From Candidatus Methanovirga meridionalis (GTDB lineage: Archaea; Methanobacteriota; Methanobacteria; Methanobacteriales; Methanobacteriaceae), in assembly GCA_031289325.1 (NCBI GenBank), contig JAITPS010000010.1:1-5053 (forward strand): 5,053 nt of DNA, read 5' to 3'. The notes under the pieces are model-generated. The model had not been told where the DNA came from. It saw only the letters and a program-made list of their open reading frames with translations, and searched no databases. Shown here piece by piece: positions 1-5,053 of this stretch; the first letter of the stretch is position 1; the number at the start of each line of letters is the position of its first letter. The position numbers and the translations under genes were made by a program.

Positions 1-164
1 AAGATATTAAATTAAAAGATATTAAATTAAAAGATATTAAATTAAAAAATATTAAATTAAAAAATATTAAATTAAAAAATATTAAATTAAAAAATATTAA
101 ATTAAAAAATATTAAATTAAAAAATATTAAATTAAAAAATATTAAATTAAAAAATATTAAATTA
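1..164. repeat. Tandem array of a 15-bp AT-only unit (array 1)
   Basis: Ten full copies and a 14-nt partial copy of a 15-bp unit run without spacers. The first three units are aagatattaaattaa and the rest are aaaatattaaattaa, so the only variation is one G/A position. The tract contains three G or C bases in all. It begins at the window edge and probably continues to the left. The same unit returns at 391-457. There are no spacers, so this is not a CRISPR array. Its function is unknown. Confidence 0.97.
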
Positions 165-220
165 TAGTATATGAAATAATGTTTTTAAGTAATGAGATTT
201 TTTAAATTACAGCATAAGTA

Positions 221-391
221 TTAAATTTTTAATTAAAAAAATTATAATTATTATTTTTAAAAATAAAAAAATAAAAATCATTATTTAAAAAATTAATTTA
301 ATATTAATTTGAAATTTTTAAAAATAAGATATTTAAAAATAAGATATTTAAAAATAAATGATTAATTACAAACATTTTTTATAACACTATA
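221..391. repeat. Dispersed repeat A, copy 1 (uninterrupted)
   Basis: Two adjoining blocks recur upstream of cpgS in the same orientation. Positions 221-300 align without gaps to 2790-2869 with five mismatches in 80, all transitions. Positions 338-391 align to 3164-3217 with three mismatches in 54. The middle part (300-322) matches 3101-3122 with a one-base length difference. Here the blocks are contiguous, whereas in copy 2 they are separated by 232 bp. No open frame of useful length is present. The right end, aacactataaa, directly adjoins array 2. Confidence 0.85.
319..357. repeat. Short 15-bp tandem repeat inside repeat A
   Basis: The unit taaaaataagatatt occurs at 319-333 and 334-348, followed by a partial third copy at 349-357. 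The period equals that of the neighbouring arrays, but the sequence differs. The second A copy has only one such unit (about 3163-3177), so the local duplication is specific to copy 1. Confidence 0.85.
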
Positions 392-457
392 AATTAAAAA
401 ATATTAAATTAAAAAATATTAAATTAAAAGATATTAAATTAAAAGATATTAAATTAA
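391..457. repeat. Tandem array of the 15-bp unit (array 2)
   Basis: A half unit (391-397) is followed by four full copies of the same 15-bp unit as array 1: two of the A variant (398-427), then two of the G variant (428-457). The order of variants is the reverse of array 1, which runs G then A. The array sits exactly between the right end of repeat A copy 1 and the inverted repeat B copy. Confidence 0.95.
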
Positions 458-464
458 AATTATT

Positions 465-580
465 TATATTAATTAAAATACATTTATATTATTTAAAATT
501 TAAAATTATAGGTTTTTATAAAATAATATTTGAAATTAAATAATTTAATAGAAAAATTCATCGTTCAAAATTTAAGAACT
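465..580 (-). repeat. Dispersed repeat B, copy 1 (inverted)
   Basis: Read on the minus strand, 550 down to 465 aligns without gaps to 2915-3000 with eight mismatches in 86. Positions 580-564 (agttcttaaattttgaa on the minus strand) match 2885-2901 exactly. The copy lies downstream of the deformylase-like gene and beyond its oligo-T terminator. Its far end merges into array 2, so the opposite terminal repeat seen in copy 2 is not recognisable here. Confidence 0.85.
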
Positions 581-604
581 CTTCCATAGTAACTATAACA
601 TAGT

Positions 605-615
605 AAAAAAAAAAA
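605..615 (-). terminator. Oligo-T transcription terminator of the cpgS operon
   Basis: Eleven consecutive A bases on the plus strand give T11 in the minus-strand transcript, about 95 nt after the stop codon of the last gene. Archaeal RNA polymerase typically terminates on such oligo-T runs without needing a hairpin, and I see no strong hairpin before it. Confidence 0.6.
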
Positions 616-708
616 TTATCCTTTGATTTTAACTAATAAAAATCTTATACTTTATGATTTCAGAATATAAAACTTTTCATTAAAGGTATATGAAAATATT
701 ATTAATAA

Positions 709-1236
709 TCATTCCTCTAAAACATATTCAAAGTCATAGAATGGAATACCTTTAATTTTATCATGATTAAGATGTTCTATTTCATGAGAAACACCATAAG
801 CACCTGAACCTGTGAAGCTTAATGGCCCTTTCAAATGTTTTAAAAAAATTTTCATGCTTTTAGGATCGAGTGTTGCTTTAATAATATATTCTCCATCAAT
901 TGTGACTTTATAAGGTCTTTCAACTAATTTCCTTTCATTATTATTACTACACTTTTCCATCCTATAAATTTTACCAATTTCTGAAATTAGTGTTGGATTA
1001 ACGAATAGATAAATTAATTCTAAGGTGTAACCAACCTTTTTATTCTCATCGTATTTAGTTAATTTTTCTTTTACAGACATTAACTTTTTAGAATTTTTCT
1101 TAAGACTCCAATCCCCACCATAACGAATAGAAAAAAGTAAAGGGAGAAAAATTTCTTGGGGAAGTTTTAAAGCCTTGATTACATTATTCTCTTTAATTGT
1201 AAAGTTTAATAGTTTTTTAATCTGCTCTTCTTTCAA
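709..1236 (-). CDS. Divergent peptide deformylase-like protein (175 aa)
   Basis: Function is uncertain. The C-terminal two thirds can be matched by eye to peptide deformylases, zinc enzymes that remove formyl groups from N-terminal methionine. VNP at 79-81 fits the family's INP segment. EKCS at 94-97 fits the EGCLS motif with metal ligand Cys96. The segment around ERPYKV (106-111) fits the following R-P-x-x-V stretch. HEIEH at 151-155 fits the HExDH metal and catalytic motif, and GIPFYD at 163-168 fits its G-x-x-F-x-D tail after a five-residue insertion. Length matches the family (about 170 aa). The GxGxAAPQ motif with the conserved glutamine is not visible, and the Cys-to-His spacing is 55 rather than about 42. 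The TTG start is chosen because GGTG lies 5 nt upstream and the next methionine is residue 53. The gene begins 28 bp after the cpgS stop, so cotranscription is likely. It could instead be another HExxH metalloprotein. Confidence 0.6.
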   Translation of the reverse strand: MKEEQIKKLLNFTIKENNVIKALKLPQEIFLPLLFSIRYGGDWSLKKNSKKLMSVKEKLTKYDENKKVGYTLELIYLFVNPTLISEIGKIYRMEKCSNNNERKLVERPYKVTIDGEYIIKATLDPKSMKIFLKHLKGPLSFTGSGAYGVSHEIEHLNHDKIKGIPFYDFEYVLEE

Positions 1237-1241
1237 AAAAA

Positions 1242-1245
1242 CACC
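1242..1245 (-). promoter_or_regulatory. Ribosome binding site GGTG deciding a TTG start
   Basis: GGTG on the minus strand, complementary to the 16S rRNA 3' end, lies 5 nt before the TTG at 1236-1234. The nearby ATG at 1247-1245 overlaps this site, is in another frame and reaches a stop after four codons. The site therefore supports TTG as the true initiation codon of the 175-aa protein. Confidence 0.65.
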
Positions 1246-1264
1246 ATTTTAGCTAATCTATTAG

Positions 1265-2641
1265 TTAATCATTAAAATCTTCAATAGCTAAATCAACTAA
1301 ATCGATTATAGATTTTGATAAATCGGGATACGTTTCATTAATAGCTATTGGTATGTTATCACAATAAACAACTTTTAGACCTGCTTCAATAGAATCTTTT
1401 GTTGCAACATCAACAGCTGCTGCTTTAAGTTCTGTTAACATAATATCTGCTTTATCAAGGTATTTATTAATATCTTTTTTAAGTAAAGGTCTATTGGACA
1501 GATGAGAAGTCATTCCAACAACTTTACAACCATATTCTTTCTCAAGGTATTCTATTAAAACATCTTTTATTGTATCTGGTGCTGTTGTTGCGAAAATAAC
1601 ATTTTTACCTTTTATATCCTCTAATGGTTTAGGTCTAAAAACAGTTGAAATTACTGTTGCATCTGGATTAATTTCTTTTACAAGATCTTCGATTTTCTTA
1701 ACTTTTTCTTTTGATGTCATTGGTTCTTCACACATTGTTAAAATAATTAAATCACCTAAAGAAATTCTAAACGGTCCAAAGAAATTCTCAATGTTGATTA
1801 AAGGTTGATTTGCTCCAATTAATACTATATTTCTATTGGTTTTTATTGGTGGAATAGCTGCACCACTTCCTTCAAAAATAAGAAATTCAGAGTCTTGTTT
1901 ATTAGCTATTTTAGCACCATCTTCCATATTTGTTAAGAAAACATCCCCTGCCATTCCTCCACCACATCGCCTACAACCAATAGTTAATACTCTACTCATT
2001 AAAGCATCTTCCCAATGGTCTGATGCTGCATGAACTCCTCTATTTGATTGTTCCATTAGGAATTCTGGAGTTATTTCTATCTCATCTCCATGAACTATTT
2101 CAGGAACTTCAGGTCCTCCTCTACCCATAGCTATTACACAGGGATTATAATTATTTTTATGGATTTCTCTTGCAGCAAACGCTGAAACAGCTGTTTTACC
2201 TATTCTTTTACCTGTCCCTAATATTTTAATCGATGGCTTTTCAAGTAAATCATATTGGGTTAATGGTTGGAAATTAAAATCAGGACCTTTATATGATACT
2301 GAAAGAGATAAAACTTTTGAAGCTATTTTAAATCTTTTAGTATAATCTAAAACTGGTTCATCACTTAAATCCATGACAACATCAGCATCATATTTTCTAA
2401 TCATATCCACAATTAAATCATAAGGTATTTCATCTTCATTTTCACCAAAATGAACAGGCCACCCCATCATTTTACTGTAACTATCTGGATCATCGGTTCT
2501 TAATTTTTCAGTCCCCCCAATGAATACAATAGCTACTACCTCAATATGGTTCATATCTTCAAAAACATTAATTGCTGCTTTAGTTACAGGAAGATAATGT
2601 TCTCCATCCACTAAACAAATCATTTTTTCTGTGCTTGTCAT
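1265..2641 (-). CDS. cpgS: Cyclic 2,3-diphosphoglycerate synthetase
   Basis: The enzyme closes 2,3-diphosphoglycerate into its cyclic diphosphate using ATP, in the cytoplasm. In Methanobacteriales and some relatives the product is a major anionic solute and phosphoglycerate store. The 458-residue length agrees with the family, about 460 aa. The N-terminus carries KMICLVDGEHY near residues 6-16. A P-loop-like GTGKRIGKT lies at 142-150, at the start of an ATP-binding half. Further conserved-looking segments are AMGRGGPE (about 171-178), CRRCGGGMAGD (223-233) and FEGSGAAIPP (256-265). The frame is intact. The ATG at 2641 is preferred over an in-frame GTG at 2650 because that GTG is part of the ribosome binding site. 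It is first in an operon with the deformylase-like gene. The enzyme making its substrate, 2-phosphoglycerate kinase, is not in this window. Confidence 0.93.
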   Translation of the reverse strand: MTSTEKMICLVDGEHYLPVTKAAINVFEDMNHIEVVAIVFIGGTEKLRTDDPDSYSKMMGWPVHFGENEDEIPYDLIVDMIRKYDADVVMDLSDEPVLDYTKRFKIASKVLSLSVSYKGPDFNFQPLTQYDLLEKPSIKILGTGKRIGKTAVSAFAAREIHKNNYNPCVIAMGRGGPEVPEIVHGDEIEITPEFLMEQSNRGVHAASDHWEDALMSRVLTIGCRRCGGGMAGDVFLTNMEDGAKIANKQDSEFLIFEGSGAAIPPIKTNRNIVLIGANQPLINIENFFGPFRISLGDLIILTMCEEPMTSKEKVKKIEDLVKEINPDATVISTVFRPKPLEDIKGKNVIFATTAPDTIKDVLIEYLEKEYGCKVVGMTSHLSNRPLLKKDINKYLDKADIMLTELKAAAVDVATKDSIEAGLKVVYCDNIPIAINETYPDLSKSIIDLVDLAIEDFND

Positions 2642-2646
2642 TAAAA

Positions 2647-2654
2647 TCACTCAC
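2647..2654 (-). promoter_or_regulatory. Ribosome binding site of cpgS
   Basis: Two adjacent GTGA motifs (2654-2651 and 2650-2647, minus strand) match the archaeal Shine-Dalgarno core. The nearer one ends 5 nt before ATG 2641, the usual spacing. The alternative GTG start at 2650 would have a GTGA directly abutting it, which is too close. Confidence 0.65.
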
Positions 2655-2683
2655 TTATCATGTTATAGTTAATTGTAAATTTA

Positions 2684-2691
2684 TTCATAAA
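2684..2691 (-). promoter_or_regulatory. Possible TATA box of cpgS
   Basis: TTTATGAA on the minus strand would place transcription start near 2662-2665, giving a leader of about 20 nt. The surrounding sequence is so AT-rich that other positions are possible. The choice rests on spacing alone. Confidence 0.3.
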
Positions 2692-2703
2692 TAATTTAAT
2701 ATG

Positions 2704-2805
2704 ATTTTTAATTAATATTTTAGGATTTATTAAATTTTTAATTAATATTTTAGAATTTATTAAATTTTTAATTAATATTTTAGAATTTATTAAATTTTTA
2801 ATTAA
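2704..2805. repeat. 30-bp tandem repeat upstream of cpgS
   Basis: Three full units (2704-2733, 2734-2763, 2764-2793) and a partial fourth are present. Each unit begins atttttaattaatatttta and ends tttattaa. The first differs from the others by one base (G for A at 2724). The partial fourth unit is the left edge of repeat A copy 2, so the array looks like an expansion of that edge. It lies just upstream of the likely cpgS promoter. Confidence 0.95.
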
Positions 2806-2868
2806 AAAAATTATAGTTATTATTTTTAAAAATGAAGAAATAAAAATTATTATTTAAAAAATTAATTT
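2790..2868. repeat. Dispersed repeat A, copy 2, left block
   Basis: This stretch aligns without gaps to 221-299 in the same orientation. Its four differences from copy 1, plus one at the adjoining base 2869/300, are all transitions. The match breaks at 2868/2869 and resumes with the next block of A at 3101. Together with copy 1 it brackets the cpgS operon as a direct repeat. Confidence 0.85.
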
Positions 2869-3100
2869 GTATTCATAATGAAAAAGTTCTTAAATTTTGA
2901 AATGATAATTTTTTTATTAAATTATTTAATTTTAAATATTATTTCATGAAAATCTATAATTTTAAATTATAAATAATATAAGTTTATTTTAAATAATATA
3001 AATTTATTTTAATTAATATAATTAATTTTAAATTAATATTTTTTAATGATATTTAATTTTAAAAAGAATTATTTATTAAGAACTTTATCAAATCCACTAT
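2869..3100 (+). mobile_element. Repeat B, copy 2: MITE-like 232-bp insertion in repeat A
   Basis: Joining 2868 to 3101 restores the contiguous sequence seen in repeat A copy 1 (aattaattt followed by aatattaatt), so this stretch behaves as an insertion. Near its ends lies an exact 11-bp inverted repeat, aaagttcttaa at 2883-2893 and ttaagaacttt at 3076-3086, each 14 nt from its junction. It has no coding capacity, and related copies lie at 465-580 (inverted) and 3310-3408. A near-palindrome core is at 2955-2971 (TATAATTT, T, AAATTATA). I see no clear target-site duplication and no transposase, so 'mobile' is an inference. Confidence 0.5.
2971..3010. repeat. 20-bp tandem repeat inside repeat B copy 2
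   Basis: aaataatataagtttatttt (2971-2990) is followed by a copy differing at one position (2991-3010) and by a degenerate third unit to about 3030. Repeat B copy 3 has only one such unit (3389-3408). Confidence 0.8.
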
Positions 3101-3217
3101 AATATTAATTGAAATTTTTAAACATGTAAATAAATTCTCCTAAGTTGAAAATAAATTCTCAATAATAAGATATTTAAAAATAAATGATTAATTACAAACA
3201 TTCTTTACATCACTATA
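3101..3217. repeat. Dispersed repeat A, copy 2, right block
   Basis: Positions 3101-3122 match 300-322, and 3164-3217 match 338-391 with three mismatches in 54. Between them, 3123-3163 is unique and holds two similar segments, aaataaattctcc (3128-3140) and aaataaattctca (3149-3161), each 13 nt with one difference. Positions 3218-3309 downstream show no feature I recognise. Confidence 0.8.
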
Positions 3218-3309
3218 TTTAATTTATTTAAATAGATATTAAATATTATTGAGGTCATCCAACAATCCACATTTTTAAAAATTTACTTGCTTTAATTTTA
3301 ATTTAAAGT

Positions 3310-3408
3310 GATAATTTTTTTTATTAAAATATTATTAAAATATTTAATTTTAAATATTACTTTATAAAAATCTATAATTTTAAATTATAAATAATATAAA
3401 TCTATTTT
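3310..3408 (+). repeat. Dispersed repeat B, copy 3 (partial)
   Basis: Positions 3341-3408 align to 2923-2990 with five mismatches in 68. The preceding part (3310-3340) matches the start of the same segment but carries an extra stretch of about 12 nt. The inverted ends of copy 2 are missing. The palindrome core is preserved at 3373-3389. The copy abuts the gene remnant at 3421. Confidence 0.8.
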
Positions 3409-3420
3409 GATCAATTATAA

Positions 3421-3728
3421 ATAATTACAACAAAGGAAATAAACAGTTATAATAATAAAATTGAAAATTTTAAGAAAAAATGGATAAGACAAGAAGAAAT
3501 AAACATAAAAATCCAAAAAACGGAATATGAAAATTAAAAAACAAATAAGGGAATACAGATTAGAGATAAAAAAAAGAATTGGAAGATTTAGATAACTACG
3601 TTGAAAGAATATCTAATATTCTCAAATGAGATAATAAAAAATCATCTAAAAGAAAATTTAACATGTTATTAAATGATGAAAAATTACCTATATGTTTTCA
3701 TATTGCACCAGTAACATATTTGAGATAA
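3421..3728 (+). pseudogene. Decayed gene remnant, unknown protein
   Basis: The plus strand becomes purine-rich and coding-like here, unlike the repeats around it. Three frames give connected lysine- and glutamate-rich segments. The first is open at 3421-3534 (contains ENFKKKWIRQEEINIK). The second lies at about 3539-3574 (KKQIREYRLEIKK). The third, from 3576 to the TAA at 3726-3728, contains ELEDLDNYVERISNILK, an internal TGA, then LLNDEKLPICFHIAPVTYLR. Both frame changes fall at A runs (3536-3541 and 3568-3575). No start codon is seen: the first segment follows a stop at 3418-3420 without a methionine. The middle looks coiled-coil-like. I do not recognise the family. It is convergent with the galE-like gene, 11 bp from that gene's stop. 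Confidence 0.5.
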
Positions 3729-3739
3729 CCATCCATTAA

Positions 3740-4702
3740 TTAGATTTTTATTTGGAAATTATAAGCTGATTCAATTATATCATCAATATTATTAAATTTA
3801 CTCTTCCATTTTAAAACTTTTTCTGCTTTCTTATTATCAGCTATTAAAATAGCTGGATCTCCTTCTCGTCTATCTTCAACAATCGTTGGTATTTCACAAG
3901 ATGTGACTTTTTCACAACTTTCTATAATTTCTTTTACAGAGAATCCTTTACCCATGCCTAAATTAAAAATACCACTTTTATTATTGTCTAAAAATTCAAA
4001 ACCTTTAAAATGAGCTGCTGCTATATCGTTGACATGCACATAATCTCGAATGCAAGTTCCATCTGGAGTTGGATAATCATCACCAAAAATAGCTATTTTC
4101 TCTCTTTTACCTAATGCAACATCTAAAACAATGGGAATTAGGTGAGTTTCAGGAACATGAATTTCTCCAATTTCACCACTTAAATCTGCACCAGATGCAT
4201 TAAAGTATCTAAGTGCCACATAATTAAAATCAGACTTTTTAGATTTTTCAAGTAAAAAATTTTCAACCATTAATTTTGATTTTCCATACGGATTAATTGG
4301 TTTAAGATGATGTTCTTCAGATATGGGGATGAATTCAGGTTCTCCATAAACAGAAGCTGTTGAAGAAAAGATAAATTTATTCACATTAAATTTTTCCATG
4401 ACATTTAAAAGATTCAATGTGTATTGGAAGTTATTTTTATAATATTTCTGTGGAAATTCAACAGATTCTTTAACAGATGCTAAAGCAGCTAAATGCATCA
4501 CTGCTTCTATATCATATTTTTCAAAGACGGATTTTAATAATTTAGTATCTTTTAAATCACCCTCTATAAATTCTCCCCATTTAACCATTTCTTTATGACC
4601 ATTAATAAGATTATCTAAAACTATTGTCTGATAACCTTTATCATGCATTAATTTATTAACATGAGCACCAATATATCCTCCTGCTCCAGTAATTAAAATC
4701 AT
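3740..4702 (-). CDS. galE: UDP-glucose 4-epimerase (GalE family)
   Basis: The likely reaction is interconversion of UDP-glucose and UDP-galactose with bound NAD, supplying UDP-galactose for cell-surface polysaccharides and glycans. The 320-residue protein has the short-chain dehydrogenase pattern: NAD-binding GAGGYIG at residues 6-12, followed by VLDNL. HLAALASVKESV (about 70-81) fits the conserved HxAA region. FSSTASVYG (112-120) includes Thr115 at the catalytic Ser/Thr position. Y139-x3-K143 is the catalytic pair. RYFNASGA (165-172) and RDYVHVND (219-226) are GalE signatures. The length is slightly below the roughly 338 residues of E. coli GalE but normal for archaeal members. ATG 4702 is chosen over the in-frame TTG at 4714 because GAGG lies 6 nt before the ATG. 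Related epimerases acting on N-acetylated sugars cannot be excluded. It stands alone here with its own likely promoter. Confidence 0.9.
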   Translation of the reverse strand: MILITGAGGYIGAHVNKLMHDKGYQTIVLDNLINGHKEMVKWGEFIEGDLKDTKLLKSVFEKYDIEAVMHLAALASVKESVEFPQKYYKNNFQYTLNLLNVMEKFNVNKFIFSSTASVYGEPEFIPISEEHHLKPINPYGKSKLMVENFLLEKSKKSDFNYVALRYFNASGADLSGEIGEIHVPETHLIPIVLDVALGKREKIAIFGDDYPTPDGTCIRDYVHVNDIAAAHFKGFEFLDNNKSGIFNLGMGKGFSVKEIIESCEKVTSCEIPTIVEDRREGDPAILIADNKKAEKVLKWKSKFNNIDDIIESAYNFQIKI

Positions 4703-4708
4703 ATTTTT

Positions 4709-4712
4709 CCTC
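4709..4712 (-). promoter_or_regulatory. Ribosome binding site of galE
   Basis: GAGG on the minus strand lies 6 nt before ATG 4702. It overlaps the TTG-initiated extension (TTG at 4714-4712), which would add four residues before the first beta strand and has no binding site of its own. This decides the start. Confidence 0.7.
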
Positions 4713-4727
4713 AATTTTCATTAAGCA

Positions 4728-4787
4728 TAATTTTTAGTAAATAAAAATAATTTTTAGTAAATGAGAATAATTTTTAATAAACACTAA
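4728..4787. repeat. Three 20-bp tandem repeats in the galE leader
   Basis: Three consecutive 20-bp units, each starting taatttttagtaaa or taatttttaataaa, lie at 4728-4747, 4748-4767 and 4768-4787. They sit between the probable TATA box and the ribosome binding site, so most of the array would be transcribed as the 5' leader if the promoter call is right. The last unit is the most diverged. Confidence 0.85.
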
Positions 4788-4794
4788 TATATTT
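4786..4794 (-). promoter_or_regulatory. Possible TATA box of galE
   Basis: AAATATATT on the minus strand, preceded by the less AT-rich atgcaa, resembles an archaeal TATA box. It would set transcription start near 4765 and a leader of about 60 nt. AT richness makes this tentative. Confidence 0.35.
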
Positions 4795-4802
4795 TGCATT
4801 CA

Positions 4803-5053
4803 TAACCATCATATAAAATTTTCTAAAATTTTAGATAAATAAATTTAGCAAGGGAAATAAAAAGAAGTGTATTGTTTTGTAATATTATTTTCTTTTTATT
4901 AATTTTATAAAATTCAATTAAATATTTGTAATTTAAATGATTTTTATTTCTTTAAATTAAATTTAAAAGATAAATATTAATATTTAAAAAATAATTTGCA
5001 AAAAATTTTTTGATTATAATAAAGTACATTAATTATACAGAACACTATAAAAT
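4803..5053. other. AT-rich intergenic region with a repeat A-like end
   Basis: I see no gene in this stretch. Positions 4816-4832 contain a doubled taaaatttt motif (taaaattttctaaaattttag at its core). The last bases, aacactataaa at 5041-5051, are identical to the right end of repeat A copy 1 (383-393), and aatatttaaaaaataat near 4978 resembles A further in. This may be a degenerate A copy running out of the window. Confidence 0.4.

Noticed and set aside
3..164. Open frame through array 1 encoding a pentapeptide repeat (K-L-K-N/D-I), ending at TAG 165-167.
   Set aside because: A 15-bp unit is five codons, so any stop-free frame stays open by construction. Array 2 encodes the same repeat without a start codon, and both arrays lie among non-coding repeats. 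A gene tail entering from the left cannot be fully excluded.
1..457. CRISPR-like repetition.
   Set aside because: The units are 15 bp, directly adjoining, with no unique spacers and no cas genes.
1836..2033. Plus-strand open frame of 65 codons.
   Set aside because: It lies wholly antisense within cpgS, has no ribosome binding site that I can see, and its protein shows no recognisable motif.
2639..2650. GTG at 2650 as start of cpgS.
   Set aside because: It overlaps the GTGA ribosome binding site that serves ATG 2641, and would itself have a site with no spacing.
2870..3099. TA dinucleotides at both ends of the B insertion as a mariner-type target duplication.
   Set aside because: TA occurs at equal distance from both inverted repeats (2870-2871 and 3098-3099), but removing the element with one TA does not restore the copy 1 sequence exactly, and TA is very frequent here.
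4700..4714. TTG at 4714 as start of galE.
   Set aside because: ATG 4702 has GAGG at a good distance and places the first beta strand at the N-terminus as usual in the family.

Overview
The window looks like a methanogenic archaeon of the Methanobacteriales, most likely Methanobrevibacter or a close relative. The main reason is an apparently intact cyclic 2,3-diphosphoglycerate synthetase gene, an enzyme typical of that order and a few relatives. Extreme AT richness, long AT-only intergenic tracts, archaeal-style GGTG/GTGA ribosome binding sites and an oligo-T terminator agree. The genus is an inference.

Layout. Positions 1-708 hold no gene and consist mostly of AT-rich repeats: two arrays of the same 15-bp unit (1-164 and 391-457), one copy of a dispersed repeat called A here (221-391), and an inverted copy of a second repeat, B (465-580). 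Positions 709-2641 hold a two-gene minus-strand operon. cpgS (start at 2641) comes first, followed 28 bp later by a 175-residue protein that resembles a divergent peptide deformylase and appears to start at TTG. An 11-nt oligo-T tract (605-615, minus) probably ends the transcript. Positions 2642-3420 hold the cpgS promoter region and a second repeat cluster: a 30-bp tandem array (2704-2805), a second A copy split by a 232-bp B copy with short inverted ends (2869-3100), and a third, partial B copy (3310-3408). Positions 3421-3728 hold what looks like a decayed plus-strand gene. Positions 3740-4702 hold a minus-strand galE-like UDP-glucose 4-epimerase gene, whose leader contains three 20-bp repeats. 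Positions 4803-5053 hold no gene that I can see.

How the genes relate. cpgS makes cyclic 2,3-diphosphoglycerate, a solute and phosphoglycerate store of these methanogens. galE supplies UDP-galactose for surface glycans. They are separated by repeats and a gene remnant and are probably independent units. The deformylase-like protein has no obvious link to cpgS beyond its position.

The most interesting points are the deformylase-like protein, which lacks the family's glutamine motif in a domain that does not formylate initiator methionine, and the nested repeat families. Repeat A flanks the operon as direct repeats. Repeat B occurs three times, once cleanly inserted within A, which suggests a small mobile or formerly mobile element.
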